From: Candidatus Paracaedibacter acanthamoebae
GTDB taxonomy: Bacteria; Pseudomonadota; Alphaproteobacteria; Paracaedibacterales; Paracaedibacteraceae
Direction: 5' to 3'
Assembly: GCF_000742835.1 (NCBI RefSeq)
Contig: NZ_CP008941.1
Span: 744,001-808,000 of the forward strand
Length of the DNA stretch: 64,000 bases
Positions 19,672-27,907 of the stretch are shown piece by piece. Under the pieces are notes generated by a model that was not told the DNA's origin, did not search any database, and saw nothing but the letters and a program-made list of their open reading frames with translations. Numbering within the stretch: position 1 is the first letter of the stretch; each line of letters starts with the position of its first letter. The translations under genes and the position numbers were made by a program.

Positions 19672-20352
19672 ATGATGTCCGTTTTCGCCCCCATCCATAA
19701 AGATGGAATGAAATTTGTTCTAATTTTTGCTGCAATTTCTATCCTGCTCTATAGCTTCTCTCATCCGTTAGGGGTCATTGGTTTTATCCTAACAGCCTGG
19801 TGTATTTATTTCTTTCGTATTCCAAAACGCGTGACGCCTATCCGCGATGGTTTAATTGTTTCACCAGCTGATGGTATTGTCAGTTTAATTGCGGATGTTG
19901 TGCCACCAAAAGAGTATGATATTGGGACAGATCCCCTTACACGGGTCAGTATTTTTCTAAATGTTTTTGATGTTCACATTCAACGCACCCCCATTGCTGG
20001 AACTGTTGAAAAAATCATTTACCATCCTGGTAAGTTCCTTAATGCGTCTCTCGATAAAGCCAGTGAAGATAATGAACGCCAAACAATTGTCATCAATAAT
20101 GGAAAGTTCAAAATAGCCTGTACGCAAATTGCTGGCTTGGTTGCTCGACGTATTTTATGCCAAACATCAGAAGGTAAAGTCATGAATGTTGGTGAGCTTT
20201 ATGGGCTTATTCGTTTTGGTAGCCGGGTTGATGTTTACCTTCCAAAAGGCGTTGCCCCTCTTGTTATTATTGGCCAACGGATGATTGGTGGCGAAACAAT
20301 TCTAGCCGATTTAATGTCAACCGAAGCGCGGCGCCAAGGATCTCCTAATTAG
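19672..20352 (+). CDS. psd: Phosphatidylserine decarboxylase proenzyme
   Basis: A 226-residue member of the short psd group, which converts phosphatidylserine to phosphatidylethanolamine. Visible: [12 protein letters not shown] near the start, two membrane segments, the FFRIPKR and SPADGIV motifs, [16 protein letters not shown], and the C-terminal RFGSR where self-cleavage at Gly-Ser makes the pyruvoyl group. The ATG at 19672 gives a length like rickettsial homologues; a TTG at 19618 would add 18 residues without family support. pssA starts directly after its stop codon, so the two form one operon for phosphatidylethanolamine synthesis. Confidence 0.95.
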   Translation: MMSVFAPIHKDGMKFVLIFAAISILLYSFSHPLGVIGFILTAWCIYFFRIPKRVTPIRDGLIVSPADGIVSLIADVVPPKEYDIGTDPLTRVSIFLNVFDVHIQRTPIAGTVEKIIYHPGKFLNASLDKASEDNERQTIVINNGKFKIACTQIAGLVARRILCQTSEGKVMNVGELYGLIRFGSRVDVYLPKGVAPLVIIGQRMIGGETILADLMSTEARRQGSPN

Positions 20353-21171
20353 ATGTCAGAAACAAAAAAACCAAAAATAAAGACAAAAACCACACGCCCT
20401 CTTGCCAAACGGTTACCGGAACGGTTTAAGGCAACGCGTGAGCGCATGTCAAATGTTAACATCGCGCTTATTTTTCCGAATTTGGCGACAGTAATCGCCC
20501 TTTGCATGGGATTAAGCGCTGTACGGTTTGCCTTGCAGGAACGTTGGGAGTTTGCCGTTGGCGCCATTTTCTTGGCCGGTTTATTTGATGGAATGGACGG
20601 CCGCATTGCGCGCATGCTCAATGCGACAAGCCGTTTTGGGGCTGAGCTGGATTCTTTATCTGATTTTATTAGCTTTGGAGTTAGCCCTGCCATCGTTATT
20701 TACCTAAAATCTCTACATCAATGGCAAGGTCTTGGTTGGCTATTCTGCCTCTACTTTAGCGTTTGCCTTGCCCTTAGACTGGCTCGATTCAACACCATTA
20801 GCATTGAAGGACGCGAACCGGTAGGAACAGAAAACTTCTTTAATGGTTGTAATGCCCCCTCTGCTGCTATTCTTGTTTTAATTCCCACAATGCTTGACAT
20901 TGAATTTCATGACTGGGGCTTATGGTTAAAGCCTTGGATTAATGCACTCTTCCTTTTTGGGATTGGGTCTTTGGCAATTAGCGTGGTTCCCATGTTTTCC
21001 TTTAAAAAGGTTAATATTGAACGCAAGTATTTCCCGCTTGTTCTCGTGGGTATCACGTTTGTTGCTGGTTCCTTATTTGCCACCCCATGGATTACCCTGT
21101 CTCTTCTCATGTTAAGTTACCTGGCAACAATTCCGCTGAGTATCAAGGCCTACAGAAAAATAGTGAGCTAA
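20353..21171 (+). CDS. pssA: CDP-diacylglycerol-serine O-phosphatidyltransferase
   Basis: A 272-residue integral membrane enzyme that makes phosphatidylserine from CDP-diacylglycerol and serine. The CDP-alcohol phosphotransferase signature is complete: DGMDGRIARMLNATSRFGAE followed by LDSLSD. A basic N-terminal tail precedes about seven membrane helices. The ATG follows the psd stop codon with no gap, so translation is coupled and substrate passes from PssA to Psd in the same membrane. Confidence 0.96.
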   Translation: MSETKKPKIKTKTTRPLAKRLPERFKATRERMSNVNIALIFPNLATVIALCMGLSAVRFALQERWEFAVGAIFLAGLFDGMDGRIARMLNATSRFGAELDSLSDFISFGVSPAIVIYLKSLHQWQGLGWLFCLYFSVCLALRLARFNTISIEGREPVGTENFFNGCNAPSAAILVLIPTMLDIEFHDWGLWLKPWINALFLFGIGSLAISVVPMFSFKKVNIERKYFPLVLVGITFVAGSLFATPWITLSLLMLSYLATIPLSIKAYRKIVS

Positions 21172-21218
21172 CGCGAAGGGCTTAGCTCAAGTCTGTTTTG
21201 TATGGCTTCATGCAAAAA

Positions 21219-21344
21219 TTAGAAGCCTGTGATTTCTAGGTTTAGATTTTTCCCCCTTAACTCACTCACATCATCGACATCTGTCCCTAATAAATAAAGG
21301 CTTTGGAAGTGAGTCCAATTGCCTAAATATAAACAACTCCATTT
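21219..21344 (-). pseudogene. Leucine-rich-repeat relic
   Basis: In the 281-base gap after pssA, a minus-strand frame with no start codon reads about 41 residues with LRR spacing (LYLGNWTHFQSLYLLGTDVD, then DVSELRGKNLNLEITGF) and ends in TAA at 21219. The pattern resembles the longer LRR fragment just upstream, so it is probably the tail of a second copy. Confidence 0.5.
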
Positions 21345-21389
21345 TCACCTTAAGTCTTATAGAAAACCTTTCTGGCGAGAAAAAACTAT

Positions 21390-21421
21390 AAAAAAATACG
21401 CTAACTTCTTAGAAATTAGCG
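21390..21421 (-). terminator. Hairpin terminator after the LRR fragment
   Basis: CGCTAA (21399-21404) and TTAGCG (21416-21421) form a stem that on the minus strand is followed by TATTTTTTT. It lies about 30 bases after the LRR stop codon, so it is a likely rho-independent terminator. Confidence 0.65.
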
Positions 21422-21452
21422 CAAAATTTACCTTATACCCTGTAGACCAAAA

Positions 21453-21974
21453 TTAAAAATCTAATAATATGCCTAGCTCAGGATTACGGATCTTCAACTC
21501 ACTTTCCTCACTGACTTGTGTGTCCCTTAAATGAAGGGGTTTCAGATTTATGGCTGAGCCAAGGGGGCTCACGTTACTGACGGCTGTATTGAATAAATAA
21601 AGCTCTTCAAGATGAGATGCTCCCTTTAACCCAGTGATATCAGTAACCAATGTCTCGCTTAAATTAAGAATTTTCAGGTTGGATGCTTTACCCAACTCCC
21701 CCACATCTTTGACAGGTATCTCGGATAAGTTAAGCTCTTGAAGCTGTGGTGCACGGGCCAATCCACTCATATCACAGACTTCTTTAGAACGTAAATCAAG
21801 AAATGCTAGATTGTGGGCTGTATCCCAAGGGAATGTCTCAATGGCGTGGGGATTACTTATCCTTAAACAGCCAATCGCGGGCAAATAATCCGCCAGATCT
21901 TTTATATCCTGCTCAGCTTCGTGGCGTAGGTAGAGAGAGACAAGGAGTTTCTGCTCTGCTGCTTTTCTGTCTAA
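21453..21974 (-). pseudogene. Leucine-rich-repeat protein fragment, N-terminus lost
   Basis: About 173 residues are open from just after a TGA (21975-21977) to TAG/TAA at 21453. The C-terminal 110 residues are regular 21-23-residue leucine-rich repeats (LQELNLSEIPVKDVGELGKA, LKILNLSETLVTDITGLKGA, LEELYLFNTAVSNVSPLGSA). No ATG or signal peptide exists at the 5' end; a TTG at 21884 would give 143 residues with a weak start. The repeat type is the same as in the broken F-box/LRR gene near 50 kb. LRR proteins of intracellular bacteria often bind host proteins. I read a truncated gene. Confidence 0.6.
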
Positions 21975-22156
21975 TCAGGGGGGACCACCTCTCACATTAA
22001 ACGATATATATTCAAAATTGCCTCCTATTGATGATAATTATAAAAACTTATATCACTTATATAGCCATATAGATTTAATTTAACCCGCTTTTTTTGTAGA
22101 AAAATCACGCCACAAATTCTAACATAATTGAATATAAGCTTATTAGAGAGGACCTA

Positions 22157-22333
22157 ATGACTGAAGATATTCGTTATGTAGAAGCTAAGGTTGTTAACTG
22201 CGATGGAAATGGTAGCAAGGATGGATTAGGCCATCCCAGCATCTATCTTAATGTCGGCAAGGAAGGCAAGGCTGACTGTCCTTATTGTAGCAGAACCTTT
22301 ATTTACGAAGGATTACGGAGTGATAATCACTAA
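22157..22333 (+). CDS. Zinc-finger (zf-CHCC) protein, NDUFS6-like
   Basis: A 58-residue protein below common size cut-offs. It matches the zf-CHCC family (PF10276): Cys in VNCDGNG, His in GLGHPSIYL, and the pair CPYC near the end, followed by RTFIYEG. Mitochondrial NDUFS6 and its alphaproteobacterial homologues bind zinc in respiratory complex I. A perfect GAGAGG site lies seven bases before the ATG. It stands alone, which is usual for this family, and mltG converges from the other side. Base use is like the neighbours. Confidence 0.88.
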   Translation: MTEDIRYVEAKVVNCDGNGSKDGLGHPSIYLNVGKEGKADCPYCSRTFIYEGLRSDNH

Positions 22334-22521
22334 TAAAGTTCTTATAGGTTGGGTGTGCCTCCTGAATATAGGCCAAACTCTAGAGTCTGATCATGAGCCC
22401 CCTCTTCTAATTAAACCCCAATCCCACACATGCATGGGCTATATTAGCAATGTCCTTTTGAGTTGCCTGCCATTCTGCGACGATTCCGCTGACAAGAATG
22501 ACCACGAGCACTACCTTACCG

Positions 22522-23496
22522 CTAAGGGCAGGCCTTTCCCAACATCCTACGGTACTGATCCACAAAGGCATTATGCTGAGTCAGACTCGCACTAAAGTTA
22601 TGTCCCCCGGCGCCATTGGCAACAAAGAACAACTCCTTACTAATGTGAGGATCAACGGCAGCTTGAATAGCCGCGCGTCCCGGACAACAAATAGGGCGAG
22701 GCGGCAGCCCATCCACAATGTACGTATTATAGATTGTTTCTGACTTTAAATCTTGTTTTGTAATCTTACGGCCCAGCTTTGATTTACCAAGGGTAATTCC
22801 ATAGACAACCGTTGGATCAGCCTGCAGGCGCATCCCTTTATTCAGGCGATTAATAAAAACACCTGCGACTCTTTTGCGTTCATCCTGTCGGCCTGTTTCT
22901 TTTTCAACAATCGAGGCCAAGGTTAAAGCTTCAAGAGAGTTTTGATAAGGCAAGCCCCCTTTTCTTTTTCCCCACACATCAGACAAAGCCATAATCATCG
23001 CAGCTTCCATGCGATTCACCAAAGACTGGCGCGTATCACCATAAACATAGGTATAGGTTTCGGGCAGCATAAACCCTTCGCCGGGAATATGCTCAATCTC
23101 GCCGGTCAATAGCTCAAGTTTATTGATTTGGTCAATATGATCAGCAACCGTATTACCTTCAGCAAAGGTAACCTTGTGAACAATAACTTTACCGCAGCAT
23201 AAAATGCGAATAATTTCGGTCGGACGAGCGTGATTAGGAATTAAGAATTCCCCAGCTTTTAACTTACCCCATTGGCGATTCAAAGCAGAGGCTAAAAAAA
23301 ACACATATTGATTTGAAATGAGTTTCTTTTGCAGCAACAAGTCTGCAACCTCAACCATTCCCATGCCTTTTTTAATGATCACAGCTTCATCAGCGGCCCT
23401 TGTTACTGGAGCATAAACACCTCCTGTACCATAAAGCAGCCAGGCCATCGTGGCCATCAATAAAATGGTGATAAATAAAAATGTTTTCTTAATCAT
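22522..23496 (-). CDS. mltG: Endolytic murein transglycosylase MltG
   Basis: A 324-residue inner-membrane enzyme that cuts nascent glycan strands and is thought to set their length. One N-terminal membrane helix (about 4-23) is followed by a LysM-like region and the YceG catalytic domain. The catalytic Glu lies in LASIVEKETG, with RLQADPTVVYG and the LPPRPICCPGRAAIQAA motif downstream. The ATG at 23496 follows AAGGTGTG. It is not next to a fabF or tmk gene as in some genomes. Its presence shows that the organism still builds peptidoglycan. Confidence 0.94.
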   Translation of the reverse strand: MIKKTFLFITILLMATMAWLLYGTGGVYAPVTRAADEAVIIKKGMGMVEVADLLLQKKLISNQYVFFLASALNRQWGKLKAGEFLIPNHARPTEIIRILCCGKVIVHKVTFAEGNTVADHIDQINKLELLTGEIEHIPGEGFMLPETYTYVYGDTRQSLVNRMEAAMIMALSDVWGKRKGGLPYQNSLEALTLASIVEKETGRQDERKRVAGVFINRLNKGMRLQADPTVVYGITLGKSKLGRKITKQDLKSETIYNTYIVDGLPPRPICCPGRAAIQAAVDPHISKELFFVANGAGGHNFSASLTQHNAFVDQYRRMLGKACP

Positions 23497-23825
23497 TAGA
23501 TCACACCTTATAAAATGATATGCTTTTAAATAGAAACAAATCCATATAACTCATATAGTGACTGTTTTGTCAAATTGCAGGAAATATTGCAAAACATTTC
23601 CTTTACAATTTTCACCGAAAATGCCTATAGTTCAATTGTATCGTCTTCATTTGTTGTTAGAAAAGTTCAGTTACTTATTTCGCCTCTTATTTGTGTTTTG
23701 TTCTTAACCACTTTTTAACAGCCGATCAGACTACAATATTAAAGTGTGATACGGTTGCGTCCAGGTCTTACGAGCCAGTTTTTGTGAACCTAGTGCGCCG
23801 AGCTTAATTTTAAAGGAGGTTCATT
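23497..23825. other. Long leader between mltG and the RRM gene
   Basis: This 329-base non-coding spacer separates two divergent genes. The AT-rich half near mltG shows nothing I can support. The last 70 bases before the RRM gene are less AT-rich and carry the AAAGGAGG site; they may be a structured leader, as in other small RNA-binding protein genes, but no defined element is recognised. Confidence 0.35.
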
Positions 23826-24113
23826 GTGAACAATAAGCTATACGTCAGTAACTTGCCTTACTCTGTTAACGACCAAACATTGGCTCAGCTATTTGGGGAT
23901 CACGGAGTAGTTATTTCAGCCAAAGTCATTACTGACAAAATGAGCGGACGCAGCAAGGGATTTGGCTTCGTTGAAATGGAAACTGAACAACAAGCAGATA
24001 TTGCTATGGAAAAACTAAATGGTCAAGATCTTAATGGTCGTCGTATGAACGTTGCTATCGCTCGTCCAAAAGAAGAAGGGGCAGAGCGTCGTCCAGCAAT
24101 GGCTCGTCGATAA
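23826..24113 (+). CDS. Small RNA-binding protein with one RRM domain
   Basis: A 95-residue protein that is almost entirely one RNA recognition motif. RNP2 is LYVSNL (residues 5-10) and RNP1 is KGFGFVEM (about 44-51), with a basic tail (RPKEEGAERRPAMARR). Such proteins occur in cyanobacteria and many proteobacteria and bind RNA as chaperones or regulators. The start is GTG behind a perfect AAAGGAGG. The gene has a long leader and its own strong terminator, suggesting high or regulated expression. Confidence 0.93.
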   Translation: MNNKLYVSNLPYSVNDQTLAQLFGDHGVVISAKVITDKMSGRSKGFGFVEMETEQQADIAMEKLNGQDLNGRRMNVAIARPKEEGAERRPAMARR

Positions 24114-24129
24114 GACAGTTGTTTCTATT

Positions 24130-24157
24130 AAAAGCCCCCACCTTGGGGGCTTTTTTA
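24130..24157 (+). terminator. Rho-independent terminator of the RRM gene
   Basis: GCCCCC (24134-24139) pairs with GGGGGC (24145-24150), extended by flanking A and T residues, and is followed by six T residues. It begins 17 bases after the RRM stop codon. Confidence 0.88.
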
Positions 24158-24243
24158 TAAGCCCACTCCCAAGTCTCTTGCAAAAACCGATAAATAGACT
24201 ATAAATTATAATATACAGGCGATAATTTATAGGGTATGAGAGC

Positions 24244-24576
24244 ATGTCACAAAATTTTTCTATTTCTGATAGCGCGGCTCGACGCATTACACAGCTTTTA
24301 TCCTCTACTGAAGCAAAGGGCTCCATGCTTCGTATTTCTGTTGCAGGTGGCGGATGTTCTGGTTTTCAATACTCTTTCCTCTTTGATGACACTGTGTTGG
24401 CTGATGATAAAGTCTTTGAAAAAAATACTGCCAAAGTTGTTATCGATGAAATTTCTTTAGGACTCTTGCAAGAGTCCATCTTAGATTACGTTGAAGATAT
24501 GGTTGCCTCGACCTTTGTCATAAAAAATCCTAATGCGGCCTCCTCTTGTGGCTGCGGCAATTCATTCTCTATATAA
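24244..24576 (+). CDS. erpA: HesB/IscA-type iron-sulfur carrier, ErpA-like
   Basis: A 110-residue A-type carrier that passes Fe-S clusters to target enzymes. The three conserved cysteines are present: one in GGGCSGFQY (residue 38) and two in SCGCGNSF near the C-terminus. Length and spacing are typical. It is not in an isc or suf operon in this window, which favours the ErpA name over IscA or SufA. Likely clients nearby include LipA, itself an Fe-S enzyme. The ATG at 24244 follows a weak AGGG site. Confidence 0.85.
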   Translation: MSQNFSISDSAARRITQLLSSTEAKGSMLRISVAGGGCSGFQYSFLFDDTVLADDKVFEKNTAKVVIDEISLGLLQESILDYVEDMVASTFVIKNPNAASSCGCGNSFSI

Positions 24577-24657
24577 TATATACTTGATAATTTAAATTTT
24601 TATTCTTATATACCGATATATAATATATATATTATCGTAAAACCCTACAGGAATATA

Positions 24658-26501
24658 ATGTTTAGAAAATCAATAATAATTTTTTTACCTTTACTTTATT
24701 AAGCAGTTGCAATTAAGCAGTTGCAGTGATGCTTCTGAGGTAGCGACAGGAACAACAATAATAAGGGATGTTAATCAGTCCTCTCTTCAAGAACAACAGA
24801 AAAGCTTTAGTGAAACCATTGATGGATTAATACCTCTCACTCAAGCGCATTTAGATTTTGCTGATAAATTTATTGCAAGCATCGCAACCTTTAAGACAGA
24901 CCTTTCTGAAATTAACGATGTTGAGACTGAAAATTTTGTGAAATTATACCTTTCAAGGTCCTTTACTGTAGACCGAGATAAAGTATCCTTAAGAAATTTA
25001 GTCAGACACCTCTATTACCTCCAAGCTAATGATCAAGCTACTACCCGTTATATTTTAGATGTTTTAGAGAGTTTGAAATGGGCAATCATGGATCAGAAAA
25101 TTGAATTTACTCATCCGGAGGTTCAAAAAGCTTTAACCAATTTACTAATAAATATAGCCGATATAACTGAGGCCACTAGTATTGATATTGGTACTCTCAT
25201 CCAATCATTACAGTCTGTAAAAGATCAAAACACTAACCAAACCATGATAGAGACACTTTCTTCTATAAAGTCCTCCCTCCTTCCTCGAAAGGAAAAATCT
25301 GCTTTATATGATACTTTTATCAATCAATATATTGATAAAAAGAAAAATCCTGATATTGTTCAACAACATGAATTATGTATGTTTTATATAGAGCTCGAAA
25401 AATGGTTACATCCATTTTGTCACTACCTACCTAAAAACTTTGATGATTTTATTAATATGAATAAAAAGGTATCACCTTTTAATATTCAAATTAATATTCT
25501 CGTGATAGTAAAGACGAAAAGCTTGTGCCAGATTATAATTGATGAAGTAAATGGTGTTAAACTTACAGCCGCTAAAGCTAAGCTACGCGAACGCATTAAA
25601 GCACAATTTAAAACTCTTGCTGATGAATTCCCCCAAAGGAAGAAATAGATAAATTTTTGAAAAAACATAATACTTTAAAACAAGCAATTCTTTTAGAACA
25701 AAAGACCCAGCTTAAACAAGCACCTAAGCTTAGTAAACAGCCTAGAACTCTTTCTTCCCTTAAACAGCCCCCTCTTGAGGTATCAACTATTTCTGAGCAG
25801 CCGATGACGAATATAGGAATTCCTGTAGCAGCCACAGTGATAGCGCCTCTCCCTCGTGTTTCCATCCCCTCAATGGAGGATATGCCTCTTACCCCTCCAG
25901 CTGACATAGAAAATCTAAGCAAACATCCACTACAATTAGAAGAATTAAAACAACCAGAAGAAGAATGGGTGGATTATTGGACATGGCTCAAGCACAGAAC
26001 TTTCCAACCACCTCCAACCATAATCAGGATGAAACAAATTTTACTAAACCATCCACGCCAGTTAACTTAAATGAAACCCTCAACGGTGATGCTTTGAAAT
26101 TCTTTCAAGCTGTGTTTGGATTAAGAGGACATAATGTTCCCCGAACACATTTCAATGAATTTTTACGACACGTCGGCGGAAGTAAAATGAAACAAACCCC
26201 CTTTGGGTTAAAGTTTGTTGATTTAGATGATAAAAGTGTTTTATGCACCTATGCTATTCCCGATCTCCTAAAATCAGTAAATGTACGATTCTTTAAAGTT
26301 CATCAACCTCATGGAAATGAGACCTTCTCTAAGAAAACATTAGGATTCTTTTTCAAGCCGCAATTAATCTCGGCGGGTTATTGTCCCGCTGACTTATTGC
26401 CTGAGCAACAAAGCTCCCCATCACAAGGAACAAGCTCAACAGCAACAGCTAAATCCAAATCGATCAAAAAGAAAAAAGCTAAGAAAGCAAACAAGAAATG
26501 A
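24658..26501 (+). pseudogene. Frameshifted lipoprotein-like gene with HicA-like C-terminus
   Basis: One gene appears broken into four frames. The ATG at 24658, behind AGGAA, starts MFRKSIIIF and then meets TAA. Skipping one base in the T7 run (24680-24686) restores FYLYFIKQLQLSSC, a lipobox, and runs on for 313 residues. At a C5 run (25630-25634) the frame fails again; six Cs would continue it as PPKEEIDKFLKKHNTLKQ into a Pro/Gln-rich linker. A third shift near 25975 leads to MAQAQNFPTT and a C-terminal domain. That domain (FNEFLRHVGGSKMK, then FFKVHQPHGN and LISAGY) looks like a HicA fold, and the tail is Lys-rich (KSIKKKKAKKANKK). The pieces could be separate ORFs, but none of the later ones has a convincing ribosome-binding site. 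Confidence 0.6.
24698..24725. repeat. Perfect 2 x 14-bp tandem duplication
   Basis: ATTAAGCAGTTGCA is repeated twice without a gap, in the signal-peptide region of the frameshifted lipoprotein-like gene. A 14-base duplication changes the reading frame, so it is part of, or a sign of, the instability of this 5' end. Confidence 0.85.
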
Positions 26502-26651
26502 TAACACGTACAATTATAAAACAGTATTTAATTCGAACATCTGATGATATCCTTTACTGCATGGAAGCAGGCATTTTGCCTTGTTTTTATGAATCCCAAC
26601 TTGCTATGAATGATTTTATCATTCAACAATTTGACTTTTTTGTCTCGAAAC

Positions 26652-26790
26652 TTATTCTGGCAAACCAGGATCCCTCCTCTTTCCAGGTACTCTAAGTTCT
26701 GATAGGGTCAAATTATAGTGTTTACAGGGGGGGTTTTCCTTCATCCCGGACAAGTACAGCGATGCTTCGGCCAGAATGAGGTTCTTAACG
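26652..26790. repeat. Degenerate palindromic repeat copies
   Basis: ATTCTGG-CAAA-CCAGGAT (26653-26672) and the stretch 26737-26781 (CATCCCGGACAAG...GGCCAGAATG) are diverged members of the palindromic families clustered at 6.4-7.1 kb. They fill most of the 322-base gap before xthA. A 65-codon ORF from 26498 runs into them and is probably not a gene. Confidence 0.5.
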
Positions 26791-26823
26791 CCCCTCTCAT
26801 TAACCATGTAAAGGACCTGATTC

Positions 26824-27591
26824 ATGAAGATCGTCACCTGGAATGTCAACTCAATTCGTGCGCGTCTCGAAAATATAGCCGACTGGTTGCGCACCCACCA
26901 TCCTGATGTAGTTTTACTGCAAGAAACAAAATGTCAAAACCATGATTTTCCTTTAGAAGCCATCGAAGATTGTGGCTATAATGTCGCTGTTCATGGGCAA
27001 AAAAGCTATAACGGTGTTGCCATTCTTTCAAAATATCGAATTGAAGATGTAATTAATGGCTTACCTCCCTTTACGGATGACGACCAAGCCCGCTATATCG
27101 AAGGTGTTACCAATGGCGTTAGAGTTGCATCTGTTTATGTCCCCAATGGAAATACTGTCGGGTCAGAAAAATACCACTATAAATTAAAATTCCTAGACCA
27201 TTTGCACGATCATCTAAAGGCAACACTTTTGTATGAAGAAGCTTTTATCATCGGGGGTGACTATAATATCGCCCCTACAGATGATGATGTAAACGATCCC
27301 GCTGGTTGGCACGAAAAAATTCTATGCTCCACACCCGAGAGGAAATCCTTGCGAGCCATCCTTAATCTTGGGTATAGTGATGCTATCCGTATTCATCATC
27401 AAGGCAAGGGACCCTATACCTGGTGGGATTACCGCAGCGGTTCCTGGCAAAAAGATGATGGCTTGCGGATTGATTTGCTTTTACTTTCCCCACAAGCGGT
27501 TGATCGCTTAGCAGGATCTGGTGTGGACCGAGATCCTCGAGGATTGGAAAAAGCATCAGATCATGCACCCACATGGTGTACACTATTATAA
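26824..27591 (+). CDS. xthA: Exodeoxyribonuclease III
   Basis: A 255-residue Mg-dependent endonuclease/exonuclease that acts at abasic sites in base-excision repair. Motifs in order: TWNVNSIRAR at the start, the metal-binding Glu in LQETK, GGDYNIAPTDDDV with the catalytic Asp/Asn, WWDYR, and the C-terminal SDHAP. All catalytic residues are intact and the length is normal. The ATG at 26824 follows AAAGGA. gatC begins 23 bases downstream, so it may share a transcript with gatCAB. Confidence 0.96.
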   Translation: MKIVTWNVNSIRARLENIADWLRTHHPDVVLLQETKCQNHDFPLEAIEDCGYNVAVHGQKSYNGVAILSKYRIEDVINGLPPFTDDDQARYIEGVTNGVRVASVYVPNGNTVGSEKYHYKLKFLDHLHDHLKATLLYEEAFIIGGDYNIAPTDDDVNDPAGWHEKILCSTPERKSLRAILNLGYSDAIRIHHQGKGPYTWWDYRSGSWQKDDGLRIDLLLLSPQAVDRLAGSGVDRDPRGLEKASDHAPTWCTLL

Positions 27592-27614
27592 ATAAGTGAA
27601 TAGAAGAGAAGTAT

Positions 27615-27902
27615 ATGTCATTAACCAGAGAAAATGTGGCGAAAGTCGCAAAGTTAGCTCGGATCCGACTTGAAGAGGCAGAGCTAGATGCTATGAAAGT
27701 AGAAATTAACGGTATCCTGAATTGGATTGACCACCTCCAGCAAGTTAACACCGATGGTGTTGATATTTTCTCTGAACAACAAGAGCAACATCTTCCAGAA
27801 CGCCCCGATATTGTTGACGATGGCAATATCGTTGACGCCATTTTGGCTAACGCGCCTGAAAAAACCCACGGTATGTTTGCCGTTCCAAAAGTTGTTGAAT
27901 AG
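27615..27902 (+). CDS. gatC: Asp/Glu-tRNA amidotransferase subunit C
   Basis: A 95-residue subunit that stabilises the GatCAB complex. The N-terminal VAKVAKLARIRLEEAELD and the LPERPDIV motif match the family. The gene begins a gatC-gatA-gatB operon with short gaps. The complex converts misacylated Glu-tRNA(Gln), and in many species Asp-tRNA(Asn), to the correct amides. Its presence predicts that a direct GlnRS may be missing from this genome. Confidence 0.95.
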   Translation: MSLTRENVAKVAKLARIRLEEAELDAMKVEINGILNWIDHLQQVNTDGVDIFSEQQEQHLPERPDIVDDGNIVDAILANAPEKTHGMFAVPKVVE

Positions 27903-27907
27903 GTTGA

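Noticed and set aside
22251-22595. A 114-codon plus-strand frame after the zf-CHCC gene
   Set aside because: It begins inside the zf-CHCC gene in another frame, runs antisense into mltG and has no ribosome-binding site.
26498-26695. A 65-codon frame starting at the stop codon of the HicA-like piece
   Set aside because: Its end is made of a degenerate palindromic repeat and no family or signal is visible; the ATGA overlap alone is not enough.
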